Assembly (NCBI RefSeq): GCF_030867095.1
Contig: NC_081832.1
Location: 61,551,444-61,615,443 of the forward strand
From: Alligator mississippiensis
Taxonomy: Eukaryota; Chordata; Crocodylia; Alligatoridae
DNA length: 64,000 nt
Direction: 5' to 3'
This document shows, one piece after another, positions 54,169 to 64,000 of the stretch. Positions within the stretch are counted from its first letter, which is position 1. Each line of letters opens with the position of its first letter. A program made the position numbers and the translations under genes. Under the pieces are notes generated by a model, which searched no databases, was not told the origin of the DNA, and was given only the letters and a program-made list of their open reading frames with translations.

Positions 54169-55080
54169 CATCTCTGCATGATGTGTGTGTCATGTAGGCA
54201 TTACCCTTAGCTCACCTTTGGTTTATTTCTGGCTCAAATACTGATTTGAAGGCAGTGATCCAGAATAAAGTAACACTTACTGAAAGGATTCCAGAAGTGG
54301 GCATATAGCTTTTCTGTGCACAGTCCAAATGAAAGTAATACCAGCACAGTGCCTCTGCATTAAGGCCCAGCTCCTCACAAGACATGGTCTGTGTTGTAAT
54401 CCCTGGGAAAGTTTGTAGTTTAGTTTTAAACTTGACACCAGAAGAGCCCATGGGACGTGTTTGCTTTCTCTGTTTAGCAAAGAGGGGCCTGCCGGAGGCT
54501 AGCTAATGTTTTGCATGGTGGCCTGTTACATCCAAATGCCCATCAAGTAGCCTTAGATGGGAGTCCAAGATACCTTATGCTGAGCGGCACAAACATTGAT
54601 GGGCGTTAGTGCTAGCTTGAGTTTGGAGCAGTCATGCTTCAGGCCAGCAGGGACCTGGGGGACTGAAAGGAAACCTCCCCCCTCCCCCCCCCTCCCACCC
54701 CCTCCTGACTTTTGCGAGCTGTCTGTCCCAGGGGAGCAGCCAGGGAAGGGTTAATTTTCCTAACCAGCCCCCATGACTGCTGAGCTGCTCCTCACTTTTG
54801 GACTGAGCAGAGGGGCTGTGAGCAGGGATCAGGAGTGGTGGTGGTGGGGACAGTGGGGAAAGGGGAAGCTTTGGTGTAAGGTAGAGCGATTGCACCTTAG
54901 TGTAACAAGGATCAAAGATAATCCTGCCCTGGAGTGGTGTAAAGTGAGTCACCTAATGAGTGTTGAAAACCAGTTTCAGGTGTTAATGTATGGATAATCC
55001 AGGTGTTAAGAGCTCCAGGAACCACCCAAAAGTACTGTGTAACAAGGAAGCCACACAGCTGTATCCATCAGCACTGGGCC
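54169..55080 (+). repeat. Copy 1 of an unclassified diverged duplicated sequence
   Basis: Two blocks here (54169-54310 and 54590-55080) are similar to blocks at 56238-56380 and 55760-56200. Shared phrases include GGCAGTGATCCAG, AGATAATCCTG, GTCCTGGAGTGG-like words, AGGTGTTAATGT and GTTAAGAGCTCCAG. The block order differs between the copies. No transposon ends, coding content or known family was recognised. Confidence 0.6.
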
Positions 55081-55759
55081 TGAGCTAATCATTCCTGCTT
55101 CTCAGCTCATTGGCACACTGTGGTGGCTGTCCAGCTAAGTGAGGGCCTTGCACTGTGAGCTGCACAAATGCTGGTCAGGATGCAGACGCGACACTTTTTG
55201 CCACATCTGGCCACAGAAAGCACTCTGTAGTTGTGACCAAACACAAGTGCATGGCTGCAGGCAGCTTAAAAAAATGGCCCATCATATCAAAGTCTGACCC
55301 CCCATCCATGAGGTATCAGATAAACATGTTTCAATACCTAGTGTCTTTTGTAGCTTGTGTCTGGAGAGCTCCCAACCTGTTGCTGGTTTCAGAACAGGAG
55401 GGTGGGAAAGGGAGTGGAGGGAGTTCAGTCTGGGGGGGTTTCAGCCCCCCTGGAGAGTGGGGCAGGTATAGTGGAGCCCACCTGAGGTGGGGTGCTCCAA
55501 TTCACCCACCTCACCCTTCTGCGCCTGGTGGGGAGCCCTAAGAATGAGCTCCCTCCACTGCCTTTCCCCCGCCTCCCATTCTGAAAACAGCCAGCGCTGT
55601 TAGAGAGCTGTGACTTGCTGTGGGAACCTGGCTGCAGGCTCCCAGCCCACCGCTGGATTCCTCTCCCCTCTGGACCTAACCGTGAACTTCTGTTTGGTCT
55701 GGGGTAACGCTCTAACTCAGGATACTTTGCAGAAATTGTTCTGACTTACAGCTGGGAGG

Positions 55760-56380
55760 TGCACCTCAGTGTTAATGCTAGTTTGGGGCAGTCACACCCT
55801 TAGTCTACAAACCTTCTCTGACTGTCCCCTACTTGCACAGCTGTGACTTGCCACCAGCGGCCTGGTGAGCAGAGGTAGGGCTAGGAGCTGGAGCTGTGAG
55901 TTGCCACTAGAGGGCTGGTGATCCAGGACAGGCTTCTATCCCCGCTTTATGGGCAGGGGTGTGAGAGACCCTGGGATACTGGCAGACTTCAACTTGGGCA
56001 GCACATTTGTGGGGAGTGGCTACACCTTAATGGAACAGGATCTGAGTAGTGCAGAGCAGAGATAATCCTGTCCTGGAGTGGCATAACTTTGGGCCACATA
56101 AATTTAAGGTGTTAATGTGCAGACAATCCAGGGGTTAAGAGCTCCAGAAGCCACCCAAAATTACCATGCAACAAGGCCCTAGTATCTCTGCCTGGCACTG
56201 TGCTACTTAGACTCATCAGTTTGTCTGGGCTAGCAGGGATTATCTCTGCACGGCTGAATTTGTGCCATGGAGACACTACCCCTTGCTCACTTTCAGTTTA
56301 TTTCTGCCTTGAGGATTGATTTAGAGGGCAGTGATCCAGGATGAAATAACACTTCCACAAAGGATCCAACTACAATGAAT
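55760..56380 (+). repeat. Copy 2 of an unclassified diverged duplicated sequence
   Basis: Pairs with 54169-55080: for example GTTAATGCTAGTTTGGGGCAG here against GTTAGTGCTAGCTTGAGTTTG there, and TAAGAGCTCCAGAAGCCACCC against TAAGAGCTCCAGGAACCACCC. A separate short duplication (CTGTGACTTGCCACCAG / CTGTGAGTTGCCACTAG) lies at about 55840-55925. Confidence 0.6.
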
Positions 56381-57150
56381 AAAGGCCACTTCTGAACAGG
56401 GCCACACACACACATTAAACATGCTTTAACTTATGCTCGTTGTCGTCACAGCTTAACTGACTTTGCTAATGATCAGTCCCGTGTACAACAGCTTTAGTCC
56501 AGGTCACTGGAGGCTGGTTCTGGCACATACATTCCCCAGTTATGAATATTATGCACAGTGGCAGAGAGGTTAAGGTGCCTCACTATGGCTCCTGTGGTAT
56601 GGGTTCAGGCAGTACTCTGGACTTGTGCCCAATCTGCCCCCAGTTGACCCAGCTGTAAGTGGGTGCCTGGGCGGAACTGTCAGCAGCAGCTGGATGTGAT
56701 GCTGTCTCCATCACTCCTTTGTGTGCTTTAGGTTAGAAAGTCTGCTGAGCCCTATGACTGTGAAGCGCAGCTGGACCTTCATAGTGGAATAAAACCTCTT
56801 GGAATTTGCAGTCCTTTTTTTCTTTCCTCATTTTTACCATCTTATTCTACCAGTCCAAGGCTTACCTTCTTGTAAGGCCTATGAGGCCAAGTTAGGGTGC
56901 ACAGGTCAGGCTTTTACTTACGATAAGTGGGACCCTTTTGTATACAACTAAGCCCAATTACAATGTGTGCATATAGTACCTGAGCCCAGACCCTCTGCTG
57001 GTCATACTGGTGGAGTTCCTCTGCCTTCAGTAGCAGTGATGCTGGTTTTTATACCAGCTGAGAACATGGCCCTGCAACATCAGCTACAACAAAATCCCAC
57101 CTACGCTTCAAAATCTGAAAGGCTGGCGAGAACTTTTACAAGCCAAAGTT

Positions 57151-57156
57151 TTTATT
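57151..57156 (-). terminator. Candidate distal poly(A) signal of NEURL1B
   Basis: TTTATT on the + strand reads AATAAA on the - strand. Downstream on the - strand (57105-57070) the sequence is G/T-rich, with GTAGGTGGG and TTTTGTTGTAGCTGATGTTG, a reasonable downstream element. No coding evidence ties it to NEURL1B other than position and strand. Confidence 0.4.
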
Positions 57157-58237
57157 TGTTTCATAAACAGGTAAAATTATATTAATGTAAAACAGGTGAA
57201 TGGACAAAAATAAAACACACAGCACAGAACACAACACTATAGAATATCGACATGTAGAAGTGCAAATCCCTCCCTCGCGCCCCCTATCCCCGAAACAGCT
57301 TGCTTTAAAAGCCTGTAACAGAGGCCCAGAGTCTGGTTCAGCATAGAACATGATGTACAGATCACAGTATTGAATCAGAAAGGTAACAATGAAAGCAATC
57401 AGCTGTCTTAGAAAGTGGGAAATAAAAGGCTTTTTTTTCTTTACAAAGAGGGCAGGAGAGGGGGGAAAATCCATGGAAACAAACAATTTTTCACTCCAAT
57501 ATAAAAAAGAAAAAGCAGGATTCTCAGTGAACACAAAATCTATAAAACTACCATTGATCTGTGTTAATTTTTTTCCCATGTTTTTAAAAGTTGCTTTAAA
57601 AAGGATAAAAAGTGCACAGACACCCTTATAAGGCACAAACAGATCTTCTGTACAAATCATATCAGACTTTAAAAAAAATAGCAATACAAGTACTAACAAT
57701 TAAATTCCTAGGAGGCCACCTTTTCTCCCCTGGAAAGCTCAGAGAGGCCTCTGGATCTCTGGTGGAAAATCCTTGTCAGACTGGAATAGGTAGGGTTACA
57801 CGTCCACTAATGCTCATTTTACAATCCACTGCACAGCCACACTCTGGACATTAACTAGCTTAATTACCCTGAATGATTGAGCCCTCTGAGTCTCTGCTGG
57901 ATGCTGCCCTTTTGGAAATCCGTCACAGCTGCTAGGCCAGAAATTAATCCTGTGCAATGTCTTATGTCCTGCAACCCCCTACCAAGCTTTGCCCTCTGCG
58001 GTGATTGGATTTCGCACACATCACCTAAAACGAGGTATGTCAAACACACGCCTGGGGGCCAGGACTGAGACACTGGGCTGATGGAATTAAGGGGCTGATT
58101 TTGGAGGCTAGGCCACTGGGGTTACAAGCAAAGGGGGAGTCTTGCCCCACTGTAACAGCTAACACAGGGAAGAGTGCCCTCATTCCCCAGCTTTACCTCT
58201 GCAAGTTAGAAGGGATTTCTGATGTCTGGTAGTTGTG

Positions 58238-58381
58238 TGTGAGGGTTTGTTCCCAGAGTTTTTAAGAACAGGTTAGACAAGCACTTGCCTACAATGGCTC
58301 TTAGACATGGATGATCCTGACTTGAGGAGGGCTGGAGTAGATGTGACCTTCAGAGATCCCTTCCAGTCCCACTTTTCTATG
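58238..58381 (+). mobile_element. CR1 LINE 3'-end fragment
   Basis: TTTTTAAGAACAGGTTAGAC, AAGCACTTGCCTACAATGGC and AGATCCCTTCCAGTCCCAC form the standard CR1 3' end in sense orientation. It is antisense to the presumed NEURL1B 3' UTR. Confidence 0.75.
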
Positions 58382-61300
58382 TCTTAGCATTACACGTCAT
58401 GGTAGCAGCAAACCAGAGAGCGATGCACTTAAAACAGACAGGGACAAATCTTCAGCTAGTGTAAACTGGTCTTCACAGCATGCATGAGGTCAGATCCCAA
58501 ACCCATAAAATGTTCAGAGCTTCTAAAGATGCCCACTCTCCCCCTGCACCTTATAGCTGGTACTCACTGGTAGGTGGGTGGAGCAGGGGGTGTGCCTAAC
58601 GTCTGAAAGGCCAAGCTATTTCTTGGTCCCCTAGGGTTCACATGGGCTGCAAAAGAAAATCTGGGCTGGAAACTAACCAAAGGATTTAGAAGTGGTGGAA
58701 GGAGACAGCACGTGTGCTCTGATCTGCAGGTCCACTTGGTATGAAGTTCTGGGGGAGGGATGGAAACTTCCCCTTCTCGCACCAAGCATGGCCCTGACAA
58801 CCCTTCTGTCTCAGGAACTCTGAGCCACTCTGGGCAGGACCTCAAACTGCTGGAAGTTGTCACAGCTCAGTGGTTATGGATCTCCAGCTGAAGACCAGCC
58901 CTTCTTTCAGGAGCAGGAACTGGAGCCTTGTAGTTGGCTAATACTTAAAGGATTCCTGTTTGCTTTGTTCAGGTCAGCATACAGCATGATGCAGCCAGCA
59001 TGGCATTGATCTGTATGTCATACAAGGACAATTTTTTGGAAAACAAGGAGCTAATCTAGACATGCAAGGCCTTTGAGATCAGCTAATGCTCCAATTACTC
59101 ATTGGTCTTCTTGAGGCCTTTAATAACAACTTTCAGATTCTCTATGAAAAAAACAAGTTTTCTTCTTGCCTCACAATGTCCGCTGCTGCAACAGCTGGAC
59201 ACAGAAGAAGGGTGAAGTGGGACGGGGATGCTGATTCCTCTGAAGTATTCTCATGACTTAATAAATGATCTCCAGGCCAGGCTATGCAAGAATGCCACCA
59301 ACAGCTTCCAAGTGCCACTTGGGCCTTTACCAACAAAGCTAAACTGTGAAGGGATAAAGCTAACGCTTCCAGATTAGGATCAGTGAAAGGAAAGCAACAA
59401 GGCTGGAGGAGATGGTGAATCTCTGAAGAGATGGAGAAAGGGGTCCCAAAGCACAAACATGAATTACCCTCAAAGCCCAACTGCTGCAGCCCTATGGCAC
59501 AAATGACCTATGCTTTCCAGGCTTAGTTACACCCACCCCCAAAAAGCAAACACTGCAAGCAAGGTCTGTAAATGGTCACCAAGCTGAGATCAGACATGCC
59601 TCATGTCCACAACCTATTCACTTTTCTAGGCAGAGTTGCTGGGCGACAGGTCACATATGGATGACTAAGAGCACAGCGAGCCCTGTCATGGGTGCTGACT
59701 GAAGGAGAGCAGAGGCGGGAAATGCGTGTTCTGAAGCAGAAAATAGAGATCCAGGTTCTAGGGTTCAAAACCCTGAGTGGGGAACTTGTATGAAACAAGA
59801 CAGCAGAGGCCATTAGACCCACTCACTCCTCTGCACTGTAATGGCCCACTGTGCGCTTATGGCTGTAAAAGCACAATAGAATCTGTTTACTTTTTAAGAC
59901 TTAACATCTAATAATAGTTTCCAATGGTTATTGCAAGTAACGTTGAGAGAGACCTGTTAATTTCAACATGACACTTTCTCCTGTTGAGTAAAACAGGATT
60001 TCCTGGTAAGACGGGAAAGAATCTAAGCAGCTGTATATCTGGCTGATAAAGCCTCAGAGATGAGAGAATGCAAAATTTGAAGGGCAAAAAGGAAACTGGG
60101 GGTTTCTGAAATACAATAATGAGGCCTCAGTGCTGACCGCTTCTCTCTGTCCAGTGAGAACACAGTCTCCTGGGGTCTTCCTCCCTCAGCTCCATGACAT
60201 GCAGTCCCCATTAATACATAAGAAGGTCATTACTGCTACTGGGAGTAACAGAAGTGCTTGGCTAGTGGGCAGGCTACAAAGAAAGGATTCATAGAAAAGG
60301 TCTTATGTTAAGTGTGACACTGGATGCTGGACAGGTGTTAGATGGCTGCAGCTACAGCAGGCTTTACACAACCTGACTGTGTTACAGGGAGCATACAGCT
60401 TTCTCGCCCTCACATGCAGACACTCTTGGCTGTCTACCCTGGATACCTGATCCAGGACTCTTCTTCAATCCTTTTCCCTTAAGCCAAGATGATAATGTAC
60501 TCAGTTGTCTGAGTGCATACCTGTCTGGCTCTTTCTTTCACAATCCAAGACCATGTGGTAACAGACAGTGCAGTTTAACGAGCTGCTTTGCAAAAATGCT
60601 ATAACAACAAGCCATTTAATGTACTTACACTACTGATACAGCTGCTTTCCCTGCACAAAGATCCCAGAGGGGTTTTATTAATTCCTCCCTTTGCTGGTAC
60701 CAAGGTGTAGCTGAAGCCAGTCTACTGCTGCTTTGCTGCCAGTACCCTCTGCCAAGTCTTTAAGAAGGTGCATTATGGACTCTAAGGGCTTGGCACACCT
60801 GGTGCTAGGGTTATTCTTCTGCTAAGGTCAGTGACCAGATGGGAGTCCAGAACAGGATAAATGAATGAGTACCTGATATTGCAACTAGCTTGTCCTGAAA
60901 CAAACTCTAGCCCACACATACTTGTTTCCTTGACTTGGGATTTAATGTTTTTATCCTTGTGTAAAAAAATAATTCAAATCCACCCTTAATTCATCGCTTG
61001 GGGCTGGTTATGACCGTTCCATCATGCTGCAATGCCTGCTGGGGCATGTTCTGGGTACACAATAGCCCCACTAATCACAGTTGCAGCTTGAAAGCTTTGC
61101 ACAAAACAAGGCACTCAGACCCAACTGCAACTAAATGGACTCTCCTCCTCACATATGCACCTTCCTCAACTGGAAAAAAGCCATTGCACAGGAAACTTCT
61201 CTTTTTGGAGCTGAAACAGGTTCCCAACAATGATTCACTGCCTTAAGCCAAAGGACAAACACCTTCAAAGCCCTGCCTACTTGGAAGCCTTAGCTTCAGG

Positions 61301-61491
61301 CTGCATTTAGACTAGAGAGATCCTCAGCTCAGTAATATCCCTGATTTGTTCTACCAGTCATATATGGAAACACAGACAATGAGCCACTTGATAACGACTG
61401 ACCAGCACGATAACCCATAAGCAGGGACGGAAAGGCATGGTTACTGCTAGCAGAGTTCTCCCTTCCTGCACTCCAAGCCGGGGTGAAGGGT

Positions 61492-61736
61492 TTAAGGGCG
61501 GTATATTTTAATAACATCTTTGATGACCCGTCGGCAGATTGGGCAACAGGCATTGAGTTGCTTCTTCAGCTTAAGACCACAGGTGTTGCAGAGGCACATG
61601 TGTCCGCAGGTGTAGATCACGGTGTCCACCTCATTGTCGAAGCAGACAGTGCACTCCCCATTCTTGCTGCTCAAGGGCTCCGGAGGAGGGAATACAGGAG
61701 AGAGAGGAGGGCTCAGGGGAGAGCTTGGAGCAGTGA
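61492..61736 (-). CDS. NEURL1B: NEURL1B last coding exon (C-terminal RING)
   Basis: Read on the - strand, the exon starts after the acceptor CCTCCTTTGCAG (61737 upward) and ends in TAA at 61494-61492. It encodes a Pro/Ser-rich linker and then a C3HC4 RING: C-x2-C in ECTVCFD, CGH in [10 protein letters not shown]-x2-C in CNTC and C-x2-C in CPIC. The ending [10 protein letters not shown] is the NEURL1B tail as I recall it; NEURL1 ends IKTYRSS. Known family role: a RING E3 ubiquitin ligase that binds Notch ligands (Delta/Jagged) through neuralized repeats and promotes their endocytosis. The exons for the neuralized repeats lie beyond the right edge of the window. The exon is intact; its first two bases complete a split codon. 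Confidence 0.93.
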
Positions 61737-62189
61737 CTGCAAAGGAGGGGAGGACAGAGGAATGGCATTCAGTAACAAGATTCAATAACAAGATTCTCAT
61801 TGTGTTCTGGCCACACACATCCATAGTCATTTCCTAAGTGTGTTTCTCTCAACCTCTAAAACCTACCCACAATGCTTGTTAAAAATCAGACTTGGATTTA
61901 CACATCTGGTTAGCAGCAGGGTGTACTGATGCATGCAGGGCCTGGCAGTAACATTTAACAGCTGTATACCGTGCCTGCCCTGCGCATCCCCTGGGAACCA
62001 AGTGTTAGAGTCACGCACAGGTGCCGGGCCCCAGATCTCTCAGAAGGTCTCACACTCTGAAAGGAAACCTGCCTGGAGTTTACTCTTAGGCACCAATGAG
62101 CCATGGCATAATGGCACTTCTGGGATGGAGCTGTGAGTATTTCCCAGTTATATTAGTGGAAGAGAAATTCATGAAAACCTGCCTAAGAT

Positions 62190-62370
62190 GAAAACAACAG
62201 CACTTTCCAAATGGTACCCACAAGTGCTAAAGTGCTATATATCTGGACTGGTCCTCACAGCAAGCCTGGAGCTTAAATGGTTTATCTAAGGCTACAGAGC
62301 ATGTATTGGAAGTGCTGAGATTAGGAACTGAAGCCAGGAAGCTCTGGTTACCATTAAACAAACTGCCACT
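62190..62370 (+). repeat. MIR-like SINE remnant
   Basis: GGTCCTCACAGCAAGCCTGG, then ATGGTTTATCTAAGGCTACA, then GGAAGTGCTGAGATTAGGAACT follow the MIR body in order. Ancient and weak. Confidence 0.45.
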
Positions 62371-62452
62371 GTAACACATGCTACTGCTATATTGTACAGA
62401 TTCTCTTTGGGTGACAACACGGGACGCAATATAGATTTCACTCAGTAGTAAA

Positions 62453-63752
62453 TAGGGGGGCACTGATAAAGATTTTCTTGGCCAATACCAATAGCCAATT
62501 ATTTATTAACTAGCTATATCAGCCAATACTAATCCGATAGCCGATTTACAGGAATGCAGCCTGGCAGCTTGGACAGCAGTGTCCTGCTGGTAAGTCTGTT
62601 GGGGGGAAGGGCTGTGGGGAAGGGAAGCAGTATGCAGGGGGCAGATGGAGGCCCCCACAATGAGGGAGACAGTGAGGCAGGGGCAGGCGCTGCCCATCCA
62701 GAGCTGCAGGTAGCTCGTCCAGGGGCACCGGGAAGGGGGGTGGCTCACCACTGCTCCGGTTCTGCACGCCCGGCCCCAGGAGGCATGGGGGGGCATGTGA
62801 CTCCCAACTTGTGCATGGGGCAAAGGCAGGCTGCCTGCTGCAGGCTCAAGACCAGGGGCTGGGCCAGCCTCTTCCCAGCGGGGAGCCTGGGCTGGGGCTG
62901 TGCTTGGGGTGGAGCGGGTTCAGCAGCACAGGGCAGGTGGCAGAGGCACTGGGAGCAGTGACTGCAGAGGGGGCTATAGGGAATTTTGGGGTGGCTATAG
63001 CCCCGCAACCCCTCCTAGCGCTGTCCCTGTTCAGGGCACCAGGATCACATGTTCAGGGCACCAGGGCTCTGGAGGGAAAGGTAGCAGAATGCAGTACCCT
63101 GGGCAGAGGTGGCACTAGGGAAGGCTTGGGGCCCTACTGCCACCAAAAAATTCCCTGTAGCGCCCCCGTAGCCACGCCTCCCAGAGCCACAACCACCTAC
63201 CCTGCAACTTGCCCCCACCTGCCCTGAGTGCAGCCCTGGCCCAGCACCCTGCTGCAAAGAGGCTGGCACAGCCCCTGGCCCCAAGGCGGTAGTGGGCAGC
63301 TCTAAGCTCTCCACCCTCACACTATGCACAAATCTAAGAGGCATATGCCCCTCATGCCTCCCACAGGGGCGCACACAGCGGCAGGGAGCCACCCTACCTC
63401 CCCACCCCACAGTGCCCCCTGGATGAGTCACCTGTGGCTCTATCCCACTCCTGGCCCTGGGGTCCTATGCCTCTGCCCCAGCCCCATTCCCTTCCTCACT
63501 CTGGGGGCCTCGATCTGCTCCCCCATGCCCCTTTGCTTCTCTACACTTGTTCCCCCCAACAGACTTACGAGCCAGGAGCTGCTCTCCAAGCTGCTGGGCT
63601 ACATTCCTGGCTGTGTGCATGCTGCAGCTACATACATACATGTAGCATTCATCAGTGACATTACCAGCTAAAACATGCTAACTGCCAATAATGTTAATTT
63701 TCCTGTTATCAGTGCTGATTTGATATGCAATCGATATGTCCGCGCACCTCTA
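62453..63752. mobile_element. 1.3-kb fold-back element in NEURL1B intron
   Basis: The left arm (about 62453-62965) and right arm (about 63150-63752) are long inverted copies of one another. AGCTTGGACAGCAGTG and GTAAGTCTGTTGGGGGGAA on the left match the reverse complement of AACAGACTTACGAG and CTCTCCAAGCTGCTGG on the right, and the match continues through GC-rich sequence (CTCGTCCAGGGGCACC; GGGCTGGGCCAGCCTCTT). The termini TAGGGGGGC and, inverted, TAGAGGTGCGC are alike. Target duplications are unclear. No transposase; arm ORFs are compositional. Confidence 0.7.
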
Positions 63753-63950
63753 ATAATATATAATCTCCATTGTAAGGAGCAAATGCATGACCTGTCCACC
63801 CAAGCTGAATGCCCACCATAGTGACCATTACAGCATCTGGTCACGAGGTGGCAGGGAAGCCAGTCTGCATTGGTAAATGGCTCCCCTGGAACTAAATGGC
63901 AGTTTTATATGTGCTCTGGAGGTAGGTCAGGGGGTGGGGGTGGGAGGGGT

Positions 63951-63990
63951 GCTCTAATTAAAGCGCTGCAGAATCTCATGTATTAGTGTT
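63951..63990. repeat. Copy of the repeat at 39540-39770, inverted
   Basis: GCTCTAATTAAAGCGCTGC and CTCATGTATTAGTG are the reverse complement of the segment near 39698-39733 with few changes. It is cut by the window edge. Confidence 0.5.
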
Positions 63991-64000
63991 CAGTGAGCTT

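Larger units (their letters stand above)
46271..57134. other. Intergenic region between convergent SH3PXD2B and NEURL1B
   Basis: About 10.9 kb lies between the two probable poly(A) sites. It holds a hAT miniature (47988-48235), a Tc1/mariner-like element (49077-49614), a fold-back SINE (49907-50220), another hAT-like copy (53681-53879), an old CR1 end (53920-54155) and two diverged copies of an unclassified sequence (54169-55080 and 55760-56380). The stretches 46.3-47.9 kb and 50.3-53.6 kb show no gene, RNA or repeat that I can support. Confidence 0.7.
57135..61491 (-). other. NEURL1B: Probable NEURL1B 3' UTR
   Basis: Up to 4.36 kb of sequence lies downstream of the NEURL1B stop on the - strand, bounded by a poly(A) signal near 57151. 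Read on this strand, the last 550 bases (57150-57700) are A/T-rich and low in recognisable repeats, as UTR ends often are. A second hexamer on this strand at 60674-60679 would give a UTR of only about 0.85 kb. An old CR1 fragment at 58238-58381 lies inside. The extent is inferred; transcript data would decide it. Confidence 0.4.
61737..64000 (-). other. NEURL1B last intron (partial)
   Basis: This is the sequence upstream of the RING exon on the - strand, running to the window edge. It holds a MIR-like remnant (about 62190-62370), a 1.3-kb fold-back element (62453-63752) and a short copy of a repeat also found in SH3PXD2B intron 12 (63951-63990). No further NEURL1B exon was found. Confidence 0.75.

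Noticed and set aside
54655-54720. C-rich tract (CCTCCCCCC runs) as a promoter or quadruplex regulator
   Set aside because: No transcription start evidence and no gene nearby in the right orientation. Simple low-complexity sequence.
57136-57699. 187-codon - strand frame with hydrophobic stretches
   Set aside because: It lies in A/T-rich sequence that is probably NEURL1B 3' UTR. Phe/Ile/Leu richness follows from T-rich codons. No known family.
61492-61736. Alternative identity as NEURL1 rather than NEURL1B
   Set aside because: The RING core is similar in both, but the C-terminus DVIKIYRP fits NEURL1B and not the TYRSS ending of NEURL1, and the gene neighbours SH3PXD2B.

Overview
This is a vertebrate nuclear window dominated by introns, almost certainly from a sauropsid (reptile or bird lineage). 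Several CR1-type LINE copies, some with an ATCTATGA-like 3' end repeat, sit beside hAT-like miniature transposons and MIR/CORE-type SINE remnants. The typical turtle tRNA-SINE was not noticed, so a crocodilian is my best guess; that is an inference from repeat flavour only. There are no prokaryotic operons, no CRISPR array, and no endogenous retrovirus or other capsid-bearing element that I can recognise.

Two host genes are supported. SH3PXD2B (TKS4, the podosome/invadopodium scaffold with one PX and four SH3 domains) lies on the + strand. Ten coding exons, matching exons 4-13 of the human gene, run from 256 to the stop codon at 42676-42678. They begin near the end of the PX domain (about residue 78). 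The first three coding exons lie upstream of the window. All ten exons are open, have GT-AG borders and join in phase. With a human-length N-terminus the protein would be about 902 residues, against 911 in human. A 3' UTR of about 3.6 kb probably ends at a poly(A) signal at 46243-46248. NEURL1B (neuralized E3 ubiquitin ligase 1B) lies on the - strand. Only its last coding exon is present (61736 down to 61492), with a proline/serine linker and a C-terminal C3HC4 RING. Its 3' UTR probably extends to a poly(A) signal near 57151. The two genes converge tail to tail.

Layout: 1-7.2 kb holds PX exon 4, a CR1-in-CR1 nest and a long GC-rich hAT-like element. 7.2-29 kb holds two very long introns around a 26-nt microexon, plus hAT-like elements and one CR1 3' end. 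29-38.3 kb holds the exons for SH3 domains 1, 2 and the first half of 3. 38.3-41.15 kb is an intron carrying a CR1 that ends just before the last exon. 41.15-46.3 kb is the last coding exon and 3' UTR. 46.3-57.1 kb is intergenic and holds a mariner-like element, a fold-back SINE with perfect target-site duplications, hAT miniatures and an unclassified duplicated sequence. 57.1-64 kb is the NEURL1B 3' end, with a 1.3-kb fold-back element in its upstream intron.

TKS4 and NEURL1B are not known to share a pathway, so I read their proximity as inherited gene order rather than a functional system. I found no convincing new biological system. The points most worth a second look are the fold-back repeats, a recursive-splice-like acceptor at SH3PXD2B exon 4, and the convergent gene order.
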